In this document: positions 35,936 through 45,258 of the stretch, piece after piece | Numbering within the stretch: the first letter of the stretch is position 1 | Layout of the letters: each line of letters starts with the position of its first letter | Origin: Tisiphia sp964030975 | GTDB taxonomy: Bacteria > Pseudomonadota > Alphaproteobacteria > Rickettsiales > Rickettsiaceae | Direction of reading: 5' to 3' | NCBI RefSeq assembly: GCF_964030975.1 | Contig: NZ_CAXIQH010000001.1 | Span: 620,001-684,000, forward strand | Length of the DNA stretch: 64,000 nt | Position numbers and translations under genes: made by a program | The notes under the pieces: generated by a model | Databases searched by the model: none | Seen by the model: only the letters and a program-made list of their open reading frames with translations | What the model was told of the DNA's origin: nothing

Positions 35936-36459
35936 GAAAATTATTTCCTATTTTATAATGTTGATTAATATTTAGTTTAACAAGATAGTTAACATAAACT
36001 ATCGAAATTGATAAAATAGGTTTTTTGTATAGAAGTCAAGATTTAATTTCAAAATTGTTTAATAAAAAATAATATCGTTCCTAAATAGTCATTGCGAGAA
36101 GGCGTAAAGCCGACAAAGCAATCCAGTCTAAATGAATAATGGATTGCCACGACCACTATGTGGTCTCGCAATGACGGGTTATAGATACAGACGTCATTGC
36201 GAGAAGGCGTAAAGCCGACGAAGCAATCCATTTCTAATCATTTCTATGGATTGCTTCGTCGCCTAAAGTGGCTCCTCGCAATGACAGTTAGAGATCGGTT
36301 GTAAATTGCCATTCTCGCACTCTCTTGTCATTCCCGCGAAGGCGGGAATCTAAGATACCTGCCTTCGCAGGTATGACAAGTTAAACCTCGCAGGGATGAC
36401 ATAAAACAGGATTACTTCTTTGCTTTTTTGACAATAGTTCTTACTGTTCTTTTGGCAAC
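35936..36459. repeat. Intergenic repeat cluster between the mosaic paralogues
   Basis: 524 bp. The 130 bp upstream of copy 1 are nearly identical to those upstream of copy 2 (38757-38910), so the promoter region was duplicated with the gene. Two module B copies follow (about 36090-36180 and 36193-36285: GTCATTGCGAGAAGGCGTAA, GACGAAGCAATCCA), then a module A unit. No gene is visible. Confidence 0.75.
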
Positions 36460-37212
36460 TTATGCATCTATGCCTAACATTTGAACCTGTATACTGTCTG
36501 TCTGCTCTCCAGCGTCTGTATTATCTTCAACTAATTTCAAGACGTTTGCTGCATTGTTTGGTACTAGGGAAATATAGACATCAGGGTTCCCAGTATCTGC
36601 ATTTTCTATAACAAATACTCCTTTTAATTTATTACAATACTGTTTGACCTTATACGCAGCACAAAGAAGTGCAGCTGTACCAATTACTCCTACGCCTGCA
36701 CCAACTATTCCTCCTACTTTGTCCTTTAAATATTCCCCCCATCCTTGACCTTCAGCACTTTGTTTGTGTGGTGATGCTGTAGGAATAGAATCCCCATTAT
36801 ATTGAGTACTGTTAGGTTCTGCGGGAGTAGCTCCTTTTTCCGTTATAGTAGAGTTTGTTGTAGGAGTAGAAATTTCATCAATTAAAGAGGTGGAAGATGC
36901 TAGTAATTTTGATATATCATCCTGAGCTTCTAGGGCAAGTCTATAGTTCGGGCGTATTTCAAAAGCCAGTTTTATTTCTTTCATAGCCTCTGTAAGGTTA
37001 CCATTAGATGCTAATGTCCGTGCATTCTGGACGTGCGCATAAGCATCTGAAGGACATGTGAAGGAAACTGTTTCCATACTATTGGAACCACCAATTTGAT
37101 ATTTTATGTCTACTTGTTGATCAGCAGTTATGTGTATTGCTGTTATAGCACTTAACATATGGATTCAAATAAGTTATAATGATAAATAATAAAAAAATTT
37201 TATAATAGCAAT

Positions 37213-37605
37213 ATGGCATCCCCCTACAGTTACGATTTACGTTCTAGAGTTATAGAACATTATGAGAAATATAAGAAAGTAGCACTTACATGCGAAACCT
37301 TTAAAATTAGTCGGTCAATAATCTATGATTGGATTAGATTAAAGAAACAAACTGGAGATATAAAGTCAAAGGAGGGATACCAGAAAGGATATGGTCATAA
37401 AATCCCTGATTTATCGGAGTTGCGTCATTTAGTAGAAAAAGGTAACTCGTTAACGCTTACAGAAATAGCAAAAGAATTAGATAATGTTGCAAGTATAATG
37501 ACTATCAGCCGAGCTTTAAAGAAACTCAACATTACTCGAAAAAAAAGACATATGCGTATAAAGAAAGAGATGAAGGAAAGCGACAAGATTTTCTCAGTGA
37601 ATTAG
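37213..37605 (+). CDS. IS630 transposase orfA, copy 3
   Basis: 130 residues with the DNA-binding helix-turn-helix. The A8-G slip site (CGAAAAAAAAGAC, about 37538-37550) is where a -1 shift would enter the frame leading to orfB. Confidence 0.9.
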   Translation: MASPYSYDLRSRVIEHYEKYKKVALTCETFKISRSIIYDWIRLKKQTGDIKSKEGYQKGYGHKIPDLSELRHLVEKGNSLTLTEIAKELDNVASIMTISRALKKLNITRKKRHMRIKKEMKESDKIFSVN

Positions 37606-37610
37606 AAAAA

Positions 37611-38096
37611 GTGCCGAAAGAGAAACGTGTTTATCTTGATGAAGCGGGCATAAATGATAATGAATCATATGAATATGGATGGTCAATGAAAGGAAGTCGT
37701 TGTAATGGGAGTAAATCGGGAAAACGTAGTGAAAGAACAAGTTTTATTGGTGCGTTAAATCAGAATAGTTTAATCGCATCACTAGTCTTTACTGGGAGCT
37801 GTGATAGTAAGGTATTTGAAGCTTATATAGAAAATTGCCTTGTGCCGGAGCTAAAGCCTGGACAGGTTGTCATTGCTGATAATGCAAGCTTTCATAAATC
37901 CAAAAGGGCTAAAGAATTAATTGAAAAAGCTGGCTGCAAACTAAAATTTTTACCACCTTATTCCCCTGATTTAAATCCTATTGAACATCATTGGTTTCCG
38001 ATAAAAAATAACATTAGAAAATTATTAGATAAAGGTATTTCTGTATTTGAGGCAAGTTGTAGAACGTTTAAAATAATGTATGAACCTATATGTTAA
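37611..38096 (+). CDS. IS630 transposase orfB, copy 3
   Basis: 161 residues, DDE core identical to copy 1. The ORF starts at a GTG that is probably not the real start; the fused frame is open back to the slip site. Confidence 0.9.
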   Translation: MPKEKRVYLDEAGINDNESYEYGWSMKGSRCNGSKSGKRSERTSFIGALNQNSLIASLVFTGSCDSKVFEAYIENCLVPELKPGQVVIADNASFHKSKRAKELIEKAGCKLKFLPPYSPDLNPIEHHWFPIKNNIRKLLDKGISVFEASCRTFKIMYEPIC

Positions 38097-38756
38097 GTGC
38101 TATATGTAGCCACTCTCGGGGGGAAGGGAATATTTGCCGCCAATCCATAATGCTCCTTCAGTTGAAGGAACTTGCTGATCCTTGCAAACTTCGTTAAAAC
38201 ACCGAGCATATACCTCGGTATTTTGGCGCTGATTAGCACTAATCCAATCACGAGAAGCTGTATATTCCCAAGACTTTACTGCAACTGCAACGCAGTTTTG
38301 ATTTGGCAAATCTGCGAGTTCTCTTACGGGTATTCCAGCAGCACGAGCACTTCTATGAAGAATTGGTTCAGGATTCTCTGCAGGTTCTGCAGATGGGTGG
38401 TTAGGATTATATTCAGTAGGGAATGCACCAACAGCCTTTAATGCTTCACTAGCAGCGAGTACAACGATAAGTCCTTTAGGGATAGCTGAAATAACATTAG
38501 CAGCAGTATTAAGCCAACTATTATCTGTATCAGAAGAAGAGGCAGGAGTATAGAATCCTAAATTTTTAGCAGCAACTAGAGCGTCTCCTTCTAGTAGTTC
38601 TGCACCGTATTCTTTTATAGTTTCTTCCAGATGAAGTCGTTGCAATTCAGGAGGTAATTTTGCAAAGTTCTTTTCATCATTATAATATTGGTTATTTAAG
38701 CAGTCAGTATCTTGTGAATCACGATAATGATTAAAAGATGGTATTGTTTTTGACAT

Positions 38757-39584
38757 GAAAATTATTTCCTATTTAATAATATTAATTAATACTTAACTTA
38801 ACAAGATAGTTAATATAAACTATCGAAATTGATAAAATAGGTTTTTTGTATAGAAGTCAAGATTTAATTTCAAAATTGTTTAATAAAAAATAATATCGTT
38901 CCTAAATAGTCATTGCGAGGAGACGTAAGCTGACGAAGCAATCCAGTCTAAATGAATAATGGATTGCCACGACCACTATGTGGTCTCGCAATGACGAGTT
39001 ATAGTTATGCTCATAGGATTAGGTGATAAAGAACATAACGATTGTAAGTTGTCATTCCCGCGAAGGCGGGAATCTAGATACCTGCTTTCGCAGGTATGAC
39101 ACAAAGTTTGTATCACCTAATTCAATAGGTTTCACTATATAGGCACAAACGTCATTGCGAGAAGGCGTAAAGCCGACGAAGCAATCCATTTCTAATCACT
39201 TTCTAGACAACAACTATTTAGCTATAACACTATAAATGTTTTTTAAGTTAAATTAAATGAAACACTTAGTGCTACATATTTTTAGTGTATACTCAAAATT
39301 ATAGCTAACCAGAATAGTATTACTCTGTCATTGCGAGGAGCTACTTTAGTAGCTACGAAGCAATCCAAAAGACCAGAAGTGGATTGCTTCGTCGTGCTTA
39401 CACACTCCTCGCAATGACGAGTTATAGGCGCAAAGGTCATTGTGAGAAGGCGTAAAGCCGACGAAGCAATCCAGTCTAAATGAAAATGGATTGCCACGAC
39501 ACTCACGTGGTCTCGCAATGACGTCAGTTTGCTATGAAGTAATACTAGCCGAGTTAGCCATAAAACAAATTGGGAGTAGCTAGT
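38757..39584. repeat. 828-bp repeat-filled intergenic region before aconitase
   Basis: In order: the duplicated upstream region of the mosaic gene (38757-38910), a module B (about 38912-38998), a type 1 element (39000-39139, TATAGTTATGCTCATAGG to GGTTTCACTATA), a half module B (about 39150-39195), and a type 2 element (about 39300-39562, TATAGCTAACCAGAATAG to GCCGAGTTAGCCATA) carrying two module B copies. The aconitase ribosome site GGGAGTAG directly follows. No gene is visible. Confidence 0.8.
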
Positions 39585-42560
39585 ATGAATTATGATTATC
39601 TTAAAGAAATATCTGTTGGAGATAATATTTATAAAATTTTTGACATAAATAAGGCGGCAAATGATATTGGGCTTGAGTTAAAGCGTCTACCTTATAGTTT
39701 AAGAATATTATTTGAAAATGTCCTGCGTCTAACTAGTAGCCAAGAGAAGTTGTTGCTATTTAAAGAATGGCTTAAGGCAAGGAAATCTGAGGCTGAAATA
39801 CCGTTTATGCCGGCTAGGGTGCTGATGCAGGATTTTACTGGTGTTCCGGCTATTGTTGATTTGGCTGCTATGCGTGATGCTATAAAAAAACTAGGTGGCG
39901 ACCCATTAAAGATTAATCCTTTGATTCCTGTTGATTTGGTGATAGATCATTCTGTGCAAGTTGATTATTATGGAACAAGTGATGCTTTTGATAAAAATGT
40001 CACAATGGAAGTAGCGAGAAATATAGAGCGTTATCAATTTTTGAAATGGGGGCAAGAAGTATTTGATAATTTTAAAGTAGTGCCGCCGGGAACAGGCATT
40101 TGTCATCAGGTTAATTTGGAACATTTAGCTAATGTTGTGTGGACTAAACAACAAGAAGGAGTGACTTTCGCTTATCCGGATACATTGGTTGGTACAGATA
40201 GCCATACTACGATGGTTAATGGTCTGTCAGTTCTTGGTTGGGGAGTAGGGGGGATTGAGGCTGAAGCGGCAATGCTCGGTCAACCTCTATCAATGATTTT
40301 ACCAGAAGTAATTGGTTTTAAGTTAAGTGGCTCTTTAAATGGGATGATTACGGCTACAGATTTGGTGCTAACCGTTACCCAAATGCTTAGAAAGAGAAAT
40401 GTTGTTGGCAAATTTGTTGAATTTTATGGAGACGGGCTGGATTCGCTAACATTGGCAGATAGGGCAACTATATCAAATATGGCGCCTGAATATGGTGCTA
40501 CTTGTGGCTTTTTCCCAATTGACAATGAGACTATAAAATATCTTAATTTGACAGCTAGAGATGCAAATCGCATAAAATTAGTAGAGCAATATGCTAAGCT
40601 ACAATCATTATGGTACGAATCGACAATTATCCCAGAATATACTGACACATTAGAACTGGATTTATCTACTATCGAAGCTTCCTTAGCAGGACCAAGACGC
40701 CCGCAAGATCGGGTTAACCTAAAAAATATGGCTAGTAATTTTAACGCTGAACTAGCTTCTTTAACCAAAGGTGACGTTAATATTGATAAAAAATACCCTG
40801 TTGCTGATATAGCTAATCCGGTTAGTATCTCTCCAACCCTAAGTCATTCCCGCGAATCTTTATGTCATTCCCGCGAAGGCGGGAATCTAGATCCCTGCTT
40901 TCGCAGGGATGACATTGGGTTAGGCAGGGATGACATTGGGTTAGGCAGGGATGACATTGGGTTAGGCAGGGATGACATTGGGTTAGGCAGGGATGACATT
41001 GGGTTAGGCAGGGATGACATTGGGTTAGGCAGGGATGACATTGGGTTAGGCAGGGATGACATTGAGTTAGGCAGGGATGACATTGAGTTAGGCGAGGATG
41101 ACAACAGTTTGCTGCAGGTTAATAGCTGTAAATATGCTATAGGTCATGGTGATGTAGTGATAGCAGCAATTACTAGCTGTACCAATACTTCCAATCCTAA
41201 TGTAATGATTGGTGCAGGCTTGCTGGCTAAAAAGGCAGTAGAACTTGGGTTGGTGAAAAAACCATGGGTTAAAACCTCATTGGCTCCTGGTTCAAAAGTA
41301 GTAACGGAATATTTAAAAACAAGCGGGCTTGATCAGTATCTCAATGATTTAGGTTTTAATCTTGTCGGTTATGGTTGTACTACTTGTATCGGCAATTCTG
41401 GTTCGCTTTTGCCGGAAATAGAAGAGACTATTACCAAAAATAATCTGGTTGTTGCTTCGGTATTATCTGGTAACAGAAATTTTGAGGGCAGGGTGCATCC
41501 TCTAACCATAGCTAGTTATCTTGCATCTCCCCCGTTAGTCATTGCTTATGCTATCACAGGTACTATCAATATTAATCTTGATACTGATCCGATAGGCAAA
41601 GGTCACGACGGTAAGGATGTATATCTTAAGGATATCTGGCCTACTCAACAGGAGATAAAAAAATTAATAGAAGAATCTATTAACTGTAAAATGTTCAAGG
41701 ACAAATATAGTGATATATTTTTAGGTGATAAGGAATGGCAAAATATCAAGATAACTAAAGGTGATACTTATAATTGGAATAAAAATAGTACTTATATCAA
41801 TAATCCTCCTTATTTTGAAGGTATCGAACATATATCCAGTGGATTGCATGATATAGGATCTGCTAGAATATTAGCCATATTTGGCAATTCCATTACTACT
41901 GATCATATATCGCCAGCCGGAAATATTAGTAAAACAAGCCCTGCCGCTAAATATTTAACCGAGCAGGGTATTTCACCGGCGGATTTTAACTCTTATGGAT
42001 CACGGCGTGGCAATCATCAAGTAATGATGCGTGGTACTTTTGCCAATAATAGGATTAAAAATGCTATGTGTCCTGGAATTGATGGGGGGATAACGATCAA
42101 TCAACTAGATGGTCAACAAATGAGTATTTATGACGCAGCTCAGGATTATAAAGCTCGCTCTATCCCTTTAGTAATTTTCGCAGGTAAAGAATATGGCTCT
42201 GGTTCGTCGAGAGATTGGGCAGCAAAAGGTACTAGCTTACTTGGAGTAAAAGCGGTAATTGCTGAAAGTTTTGAAAGAATTCATCGGTCAAATTTAGTTG
42301 GTATGGGTGTTTTGCCGCTTGTGCTTACTTCTTGTACGGTAAGTGATTTAAAACTTGATGGTTCTGAGTATATTACAATTACGGATTTAAGTAAAAAAGT
42401 GCAGCCTTATCAACAACTTAGTTGTACTATCAAGAGGAAAAGTGGTATAGTTGAGACTATCGAAGTAATATTACAAGTTTTTACAGATAATGAGCTAGAT
42501 TATATAAAATATGGTAGTATAATGCACTTAGTGGTTAAGAATTTTAGTAGACTTATCTAA
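39585..42560 (+). CDS. acnA: Aconitate hydratase A with an in-frame repeat insert
   Basis: TCA-cycle enzyme interconverting citrate and isocitrate through a [4Fe-4S] cluster. Cluster cysteines are in AAITSCTNTSNP and GYGCTTCIGNSG; FGNSITTDHISPAG and the C-terminal KEYGSGSSRDWAAKG carry substrate contacts. 991 residues against roughly 880-890 in the family. The excess is at about residues 408-508, just before the first cluster cysteine: a type 2 left end (IANPVSI), module A (CHSREGGNLDPCFR) and then nine RDDIGLG/RDDIELG units. All parts stay in frame. The ATG at 39585 has a GGGAG ribosome site; an upstream TTG adds 5 residues. If translated as is, the enzyme carries a surface loop of about 100 residues. 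Confidence 0.93.
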   Translation: MNYDYLKEISVGDNIYKIFDINKAANDIGLELKRLPYSLRILFENVLRLTSSQEKLLLFKEWLKARKSEAEIPFMPARVLMQDFTGVPAIVDLAAMRDAIKKLGGDPLKINPLIPVDLVIDHSVQVDYYGTSDAFDKNVTMEVARNIERYQFLKWGQEVFDNFKVVPPGTGICHQVNLEHLANVVWTKQQEGVTFAYPDTLVGTDSHTTMVNGLSVLGWGVGGIEAEAAMLGQPLSMILPEVIGFKLSGSLNGMITATDLVLTVTQMLRKRNVVGKFVEFYGDGLDSLTLADRATISNMAPEYGATCGFFPIDNETIKYLNLTARDANRIKLVEQYAKLQSLWYESTIIPEYTDTLELDLSTIEASLAGPRRPQDRVNLKNMASNFNAELASLTKGDVNIDKKYPVADIANPVSISPTLSHSRESLCHSREGGNLDPCFRRDDIGLGRDDIGLGRDDIGLGRDDIGLGRDDIGLGRDDIGLGRDDIGLGRDDIELGRDDIELGEDDNSLLQVNSCKYAIGHGDVVIAAITSCTNTSNPNVMIGAGLLAKKAVELGLVKKPWVKTSLAPGSKVVTEYLKTSGLDQYLNDLGFNLVGYGCTTCIGNSGSLLPEIEETITKNNLVVASVLSGNRNFEGRVHPLTIASYLASPPLVIAYAITGTININLDTDPIGKGHDGKDVYLKDIWPTQQEIKKLIEESINCKMFKDKYSDIFLGDKEWQNIKITKGDTYNWNKNSTYINNPPYFEGIEHISSGLHDIGSARILAIFGNSITTDHISPAGNISKTSPAAKYLTEQGISPADFNSYGSRRGNHQVMMRGTFANNRIKNAMCPGIDGGITINQLDGQQMSIYDAAQDYKARSIPLVIFAGKEYGSGSSRDWAAKGTSLLGVKAVIAESFERIHRSNLVGMGVLPLVLTSCTVSDLKLDGSEYITITDLSKKVQPYQQLSCTIKRKSGIVETIEVILQVFTDNELDYIKYGSIMHLVVKNFSRLI
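40885..41105 (+). repeat. 21-bp tandem repeat inside acnA
   Basis: About nine head-to-tail copies of GGGATGACATTGGGTTAGGCA; the last two read GACATTGAGTTAGG. The unit begins with the right half of module A (GCAGGGATGACA), so it looks like local expansion of a module A end. 21 bp keeps the frame. Confidence 0.92.
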
Positions 42561-42562
42561 TC

Positions 42563-42652
42563 GTCATTGCGAGGAGGCACGACGAAGCAATCCAGGAAAG
42601 TGATTAGAAATTGATTGCCACTACACTCACGTGGTCTCGCAATGACGCGTTA
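42563..42652. repeat. Module B after acnA
   Basis: CGTCATTGCGAGGAGGCACG ... ACTCACGTGGTCTCGCAATG, then ACG, starting 2 bp after the aconitase stop. It can form a hairpin in the 3' end of the transcript. Confidence 0.75.
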
Positions 42653-42678
42653 GATACACTAATTATAAAGAGATAAAA

Positions 42679-43035
42679 ATGGATAAGGAAATTAAGAAAT
42701 ATATAAAAGCAGGAAGACCGAATCTTGTCGTAGTTTATATATTATTTTTGTGTGGGATAGTTGCTCCATTATTACCCATTATTGGAGCAGTTTTTTCCTA
42801 TATTAATAAGGATATTAAAAATAAATATTTAGCCAGTCATTATATTTTTATATGGCGTACTTTCTGGATGGGATTTGTGGGTATTATGATATCTATGATA
42901 ACTACCATAATACTAATCGGTTCTGTATTGTATCTATGCTTATTGGTGTGGTTTATATTAAGGATTGCTATGGGTTTCAAATATTTATTAAATGGCACAG
43001 AGCATCCTAATTACATGACTTACTGGCTCAAATAA
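42679..43035 (+). CDS. DUF4870-like small membrane protein
   Basis: 118 residues with three to four hydrophobic segments (VVYILFLCGIVAPLLPIIGA; WMGFVGIMISMITTIILI; VLYLCLLVWFILRIAMGF) and the ending GTEHPNYMTYWLK. It resembles the DUF4870/YccA-like integral membrane family, function unknown. It lies 16 bp before queF on the same strand and probably shares its transcript. Confidence 0.65.
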   Translation: MDKEIKKYIKAGRPNLVVVYILFLCGIVAPLLPIIGAVFSYINKDIKNKYLASHYIFIWRTFWMGFVGIMISMITTIILIGSVLYLCLLVWFILRIAMGFKYLLNGTEHPNYMTYWLK

Positions 43036-43051
43036 ATGGAGATAAAATAGA

Positions 43052-43882
43052 ATGGAACTGGGAACTCTACTCGGCAAGCAAACTGCCTATATAGATTTGT
43101 ATGACAATACTTTATTATACCCAATTAGTCGTAATTTTGCTAGAGAGCAATTACAGATAGTAGGTGCTTTGCCTTTCCATGGCTTTGACATTTGGAATTG
43201 TTATGAGGTCTCTTGGCTAAGGCAAACTGGTAAACCTGAGGTAAGGATATTGGAATTTATGGTGAGTAGCGATTCACCTAATATTGTAGAATCAAAATCA
43301 CTAAAGCTTTACTTAAATTCTTTTAATAATACTAAGTTTGAAAGTTCAGAGCAAGTAAAAGAATTAATTACCAGGGATTTAAGTTTAATATTTGAGTCAG
43401 CTGTAATAGTTTCCCTAAAAGATTTAGAGTCATATGATGGTACTAGGATGCAATCTTTTTCAGGCATAAATCTCGATAGGTTAGAGGTAACAATTACTAG
43501 TTTTGAGATTAGCCAGAATTTGCCAAAATTATTAGAAGATAATACGCAGATAGTGGATGAGGTGCTATATTCTAATTTGCTAAAATCGAATTGTTTGGTT
43601 ACTAACCAACCAGATTGGGCATCAGTACAAATTAGTTATCGAGGCAGAAAAATTGACCATAGTTCGTTATTAAAATATTTGGTGTCATTTCGTAATCATA
43701 GTGAGTTTCATGAACAATGTGTTGAACGTATTTTTTGTGATATTAGTAAGTTTTGCGATCCCGATGAATTAACTGTTTATGCCAGATATACAAGACGTGG
43801 CGGCATAGATATTAACCCTATACGGTCTAGTAGCAAGCTAGATATTACAAAAATTAGCAATTTAAGACAAATTCGTCAATAA
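43052..43882 (+). CDS. queF: NADPH-dependent 7-cyano-7-deazaguanine reductase
   Basis: 276 residues, the long (E. coli-like, type II) QueF, which reduces preQ0 to preQ1 in queuosine synthesis. The catalytic cysteine lies in SNCLVTNQPDWASVQI; the QueF motif region FESSEQVKELITRDLS and the C-terminal YARYTRRGGIDINPIRSS are visible. No other queuosine gene is in the window. ATG start with a GGAGATA ribosome site. Confidence 0.92.
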   Translation: MELGTLLGKQTAYIDLYDNTLLYPISRNFAREQLQIVGALPFHGFDIWNCYEVSWLRQTGKPEVRILEFMVSSDSPNIVESKSLKLYLNSFNNTKFESSEQVKELITRDLSLIFESAVIVSLKDLESYDGTRMQSFSGINLDRLEVTITSFEISQNLPKLLEDNTQIVDEVLYSNLLKSNCLVTNQPDWASVQISYRGRKIDHSSLLKYLVSFRNHSEFHEQCVERIFCDISKFCDPDELTVYARYTRRGGIDINPIRSSSKLDITKISNLRQIRQ

Positions 43883-44275
43883 TGCTAAGTAGGTGACGAA
43901 CCGTCATTGAGAGGGGTCGCTTTGGTGATGATGAAGCAATTGTAAATTGCCATTCGCAGGGATGACATGAAGTTGTAAATTGTCATTCCCGCGTAGGCGG
44001 GAATCTAGATACCTGCTTCCGCAGGTATGACACAAAGTTTATATCACCTAATTCAATAGGTTTCACTATACCATCAGACATTTGTTGTTGTTCGTACTCT
44101 ATAACCCAAGTTTACTTTTTCTCATCGGTTTCTCTGAATTAACTTTATATATCCATAACATTAATTTTATAGTACATAAATAGCAACAACAAAATTGAAT
44201 TTTTCTATATCAAGGCTGAATAAATTATTATATAATAAATTTCCTGCATAAATAAGTTGCAGGAAAAAAATAATT
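43883..44275. repeat. Intergenic region with module A and a type 1 right arm
   Basis: Decayed module B (about 43900-43935), a module A and the type 1 right arm (to 44070, GGTTTCACTATA). About 200 bp of AT-rich sequence follows with a hairpin TTTCCTGCA/TGCAGGAAA at about 44239-44266. I see no gene. Confidence 0.6.
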
Positions 44276-44451
44276 GATTTAAATATCCTTTATTACAAAG
44301 CAATTATAGCCTTATTAAAAAAGAATCAGGCTATAAAATATTAGAGGATGTTATCGTAGCTAGTAGTATCTCATCAGTTAATTTAAGTGAATTAGTTTCT
44401 GTCCTGATTAGGTTTAATATAGCGGAAAATAATAACGATATTGTCAAATAA
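44276..44451 (+). pseudogene. PIN-domain (VapC-like) toxin remnant
   Basis: AIIALLK, then after a -1 shift KESGYKILEDVIVASS and ISSVNLSELVSVLIRFNI, resembles the N-terminal half of VapC toxins (ALLALLxxExG, then SxVNLxEVxxKL). The first catalytic Asp is not found, the frame is broken and the C-terminal half is absent. No vapB is visible upstream. Confidence 0.4.
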
Positions 44452-44571
44452 TGTAAGCCAGGTGTTTTTAGCAGTCAATTAAAGCGAGTTGCCCCAATTA
44501 TACTGGGGTAAAATCTTTTTTTAATATTTATTTTCTAAATGAGATACATTTGTACTTAAAAGAGAATAATC

Positions 44572-45033
44572 ATGCAACAATTTAGTCTTTATCATACTGC
44601 CGAAGGGTTACTATATAAAACAACCTGTCTTTTAGTAGAAAAATCTTATCATAGCAATTTGAGAATTGTAGTTTTAGCTCCAGATATTGAAGTCCAAGAA
44701 TCACTAAACAAGATGATATGGACTTATTCTAGAAAACAGTTTATTCCGCATGGTAGTAAACTTGATCCATTACCAGAAAAACAACCAGTCTATATTACTC
44801 ATCAGTTAGAGAATCCTAATCAAGCTACCATCCTAATAATCATTGCACCATCTGATATACAAGAAATTCTTAGTAACAAAAATTATATCACACATTTTCA
44901 GAGAGTAGTTATAATATACGATGCTTTAGATAATTTAAGTTTAGTAATTAAAACAATAAATGAACTAACTATTGCAACACCGATAATTGATTGTTATAAA
45001 CAGAATCCAATGGGAACGTGGAGTAAGATTTAA
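44572..45033 (+). CDS. holC: DNA polymerase III subunit chi
   Basis: 153 residues of the HolC family, the clamp-loader accessory subunit that binds SSB. Recognisable parts are the N-terminal QFSLYHTAEG, the CLLVEKSYHSNLRIVVLAPD strand-helix, and IPHGSKLDPLPEKQPVYITH, the family signature (W/FIPHG). ATG start. It stands alone between repeat elements. Confidence 0.87.
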   Translation: MQQFSLYHTAEGLLYKTTCLLVEKSYHSNLRIVVLAPDIEVQESLNKMIWTYSRKQFIPHGSKLDPLPEKQPVYITHQLENPNQATILIIIAPSDIQEILSNKNYITHFQRVVIIYDALDNLSLVIKTINELTIATPIIDCYKQNPMGTWSKI

Positions 45034-45034
45034 A

Positions 45035-45224
45035 TATAGCTAACCCGAATAAGTTTTAGATATTATGTCATACCTGCGTAATTATGTCATTCCCGCGTAG
45101 GCGGGAATCTAGATACCTGCTTTCGCAGGTATGACACAAGAAGGTATGACACAAGACAAGATTGCTTCGTTCGGGCTTCGCACCTCCTCGCAATGACGAA
45201 ATAATGCTAGTCGGGTTAGCTATA
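45035..45224. repeat. Shell type 2 element
   Basis: TATAGCTAACCCGAATAAG at the left and CTAGTCGGGTTAGCTATA at the right. Cargo: module A followed by the right half of module B (GATTGCTTCGTTCGGGCTTC, CTCCTCGCAATGACG). The inverse of the usual nesting, since the left half of B is lost. Confidence 0.85.
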
Positions 45225-45258
45225 ATATTTTTTCAAAGGAACAAATAAATTTACCAAT

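Larger units (their letters stand above)
37146..38102 (+). mobile_element. IS630-family element, copy 3
   Basis: 957 bp with TA at 37144-37145 and 38103-38104, opposite orientation to copies 1 and 2. Near-identical sequence shows recent spread. Confidence 0.95.
36460..38756 (-). pseudogene. Mosaic membrane protein, copy 2, split by IS630
   Basis: ORFs 38756-38105 and 37143-36460 join in frame on removal of the IS630 and one TA; the junction reads PPESGYI-TAIHITADQQVD. The restored product is about 445 residues. The N-terminal 135 residues match copy 1 exactly or nearly so, as does the C-terminal 150 (linker, membrane helix). The middle is different but keeps cysteines at like places (NQNCVAVAVKSW, ARCFNEVCKD, VSFTCPSDAYAH) and the TPR-like segment (NGNLTEAMKEIKLAFEIRP). 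The disruption leaves two separate ORFs, the second starting with IS-adjacent codons. Confidence 0.8.

Noticed and set aside
40885..41105. Possible CRISPR or minisatellite outside a gene
   Set aside because: The 21-bp units have no spacers and lie in the open frame of aconitase.
44239..44266. Hairpin TTTCCTGCA/TGCAGGAAA as a terminator
   Set aside because: On the plus strand it is followed by A residues, not T; on the minus strand there is no gene upstream to end. It may be a decayed RPE-like end.
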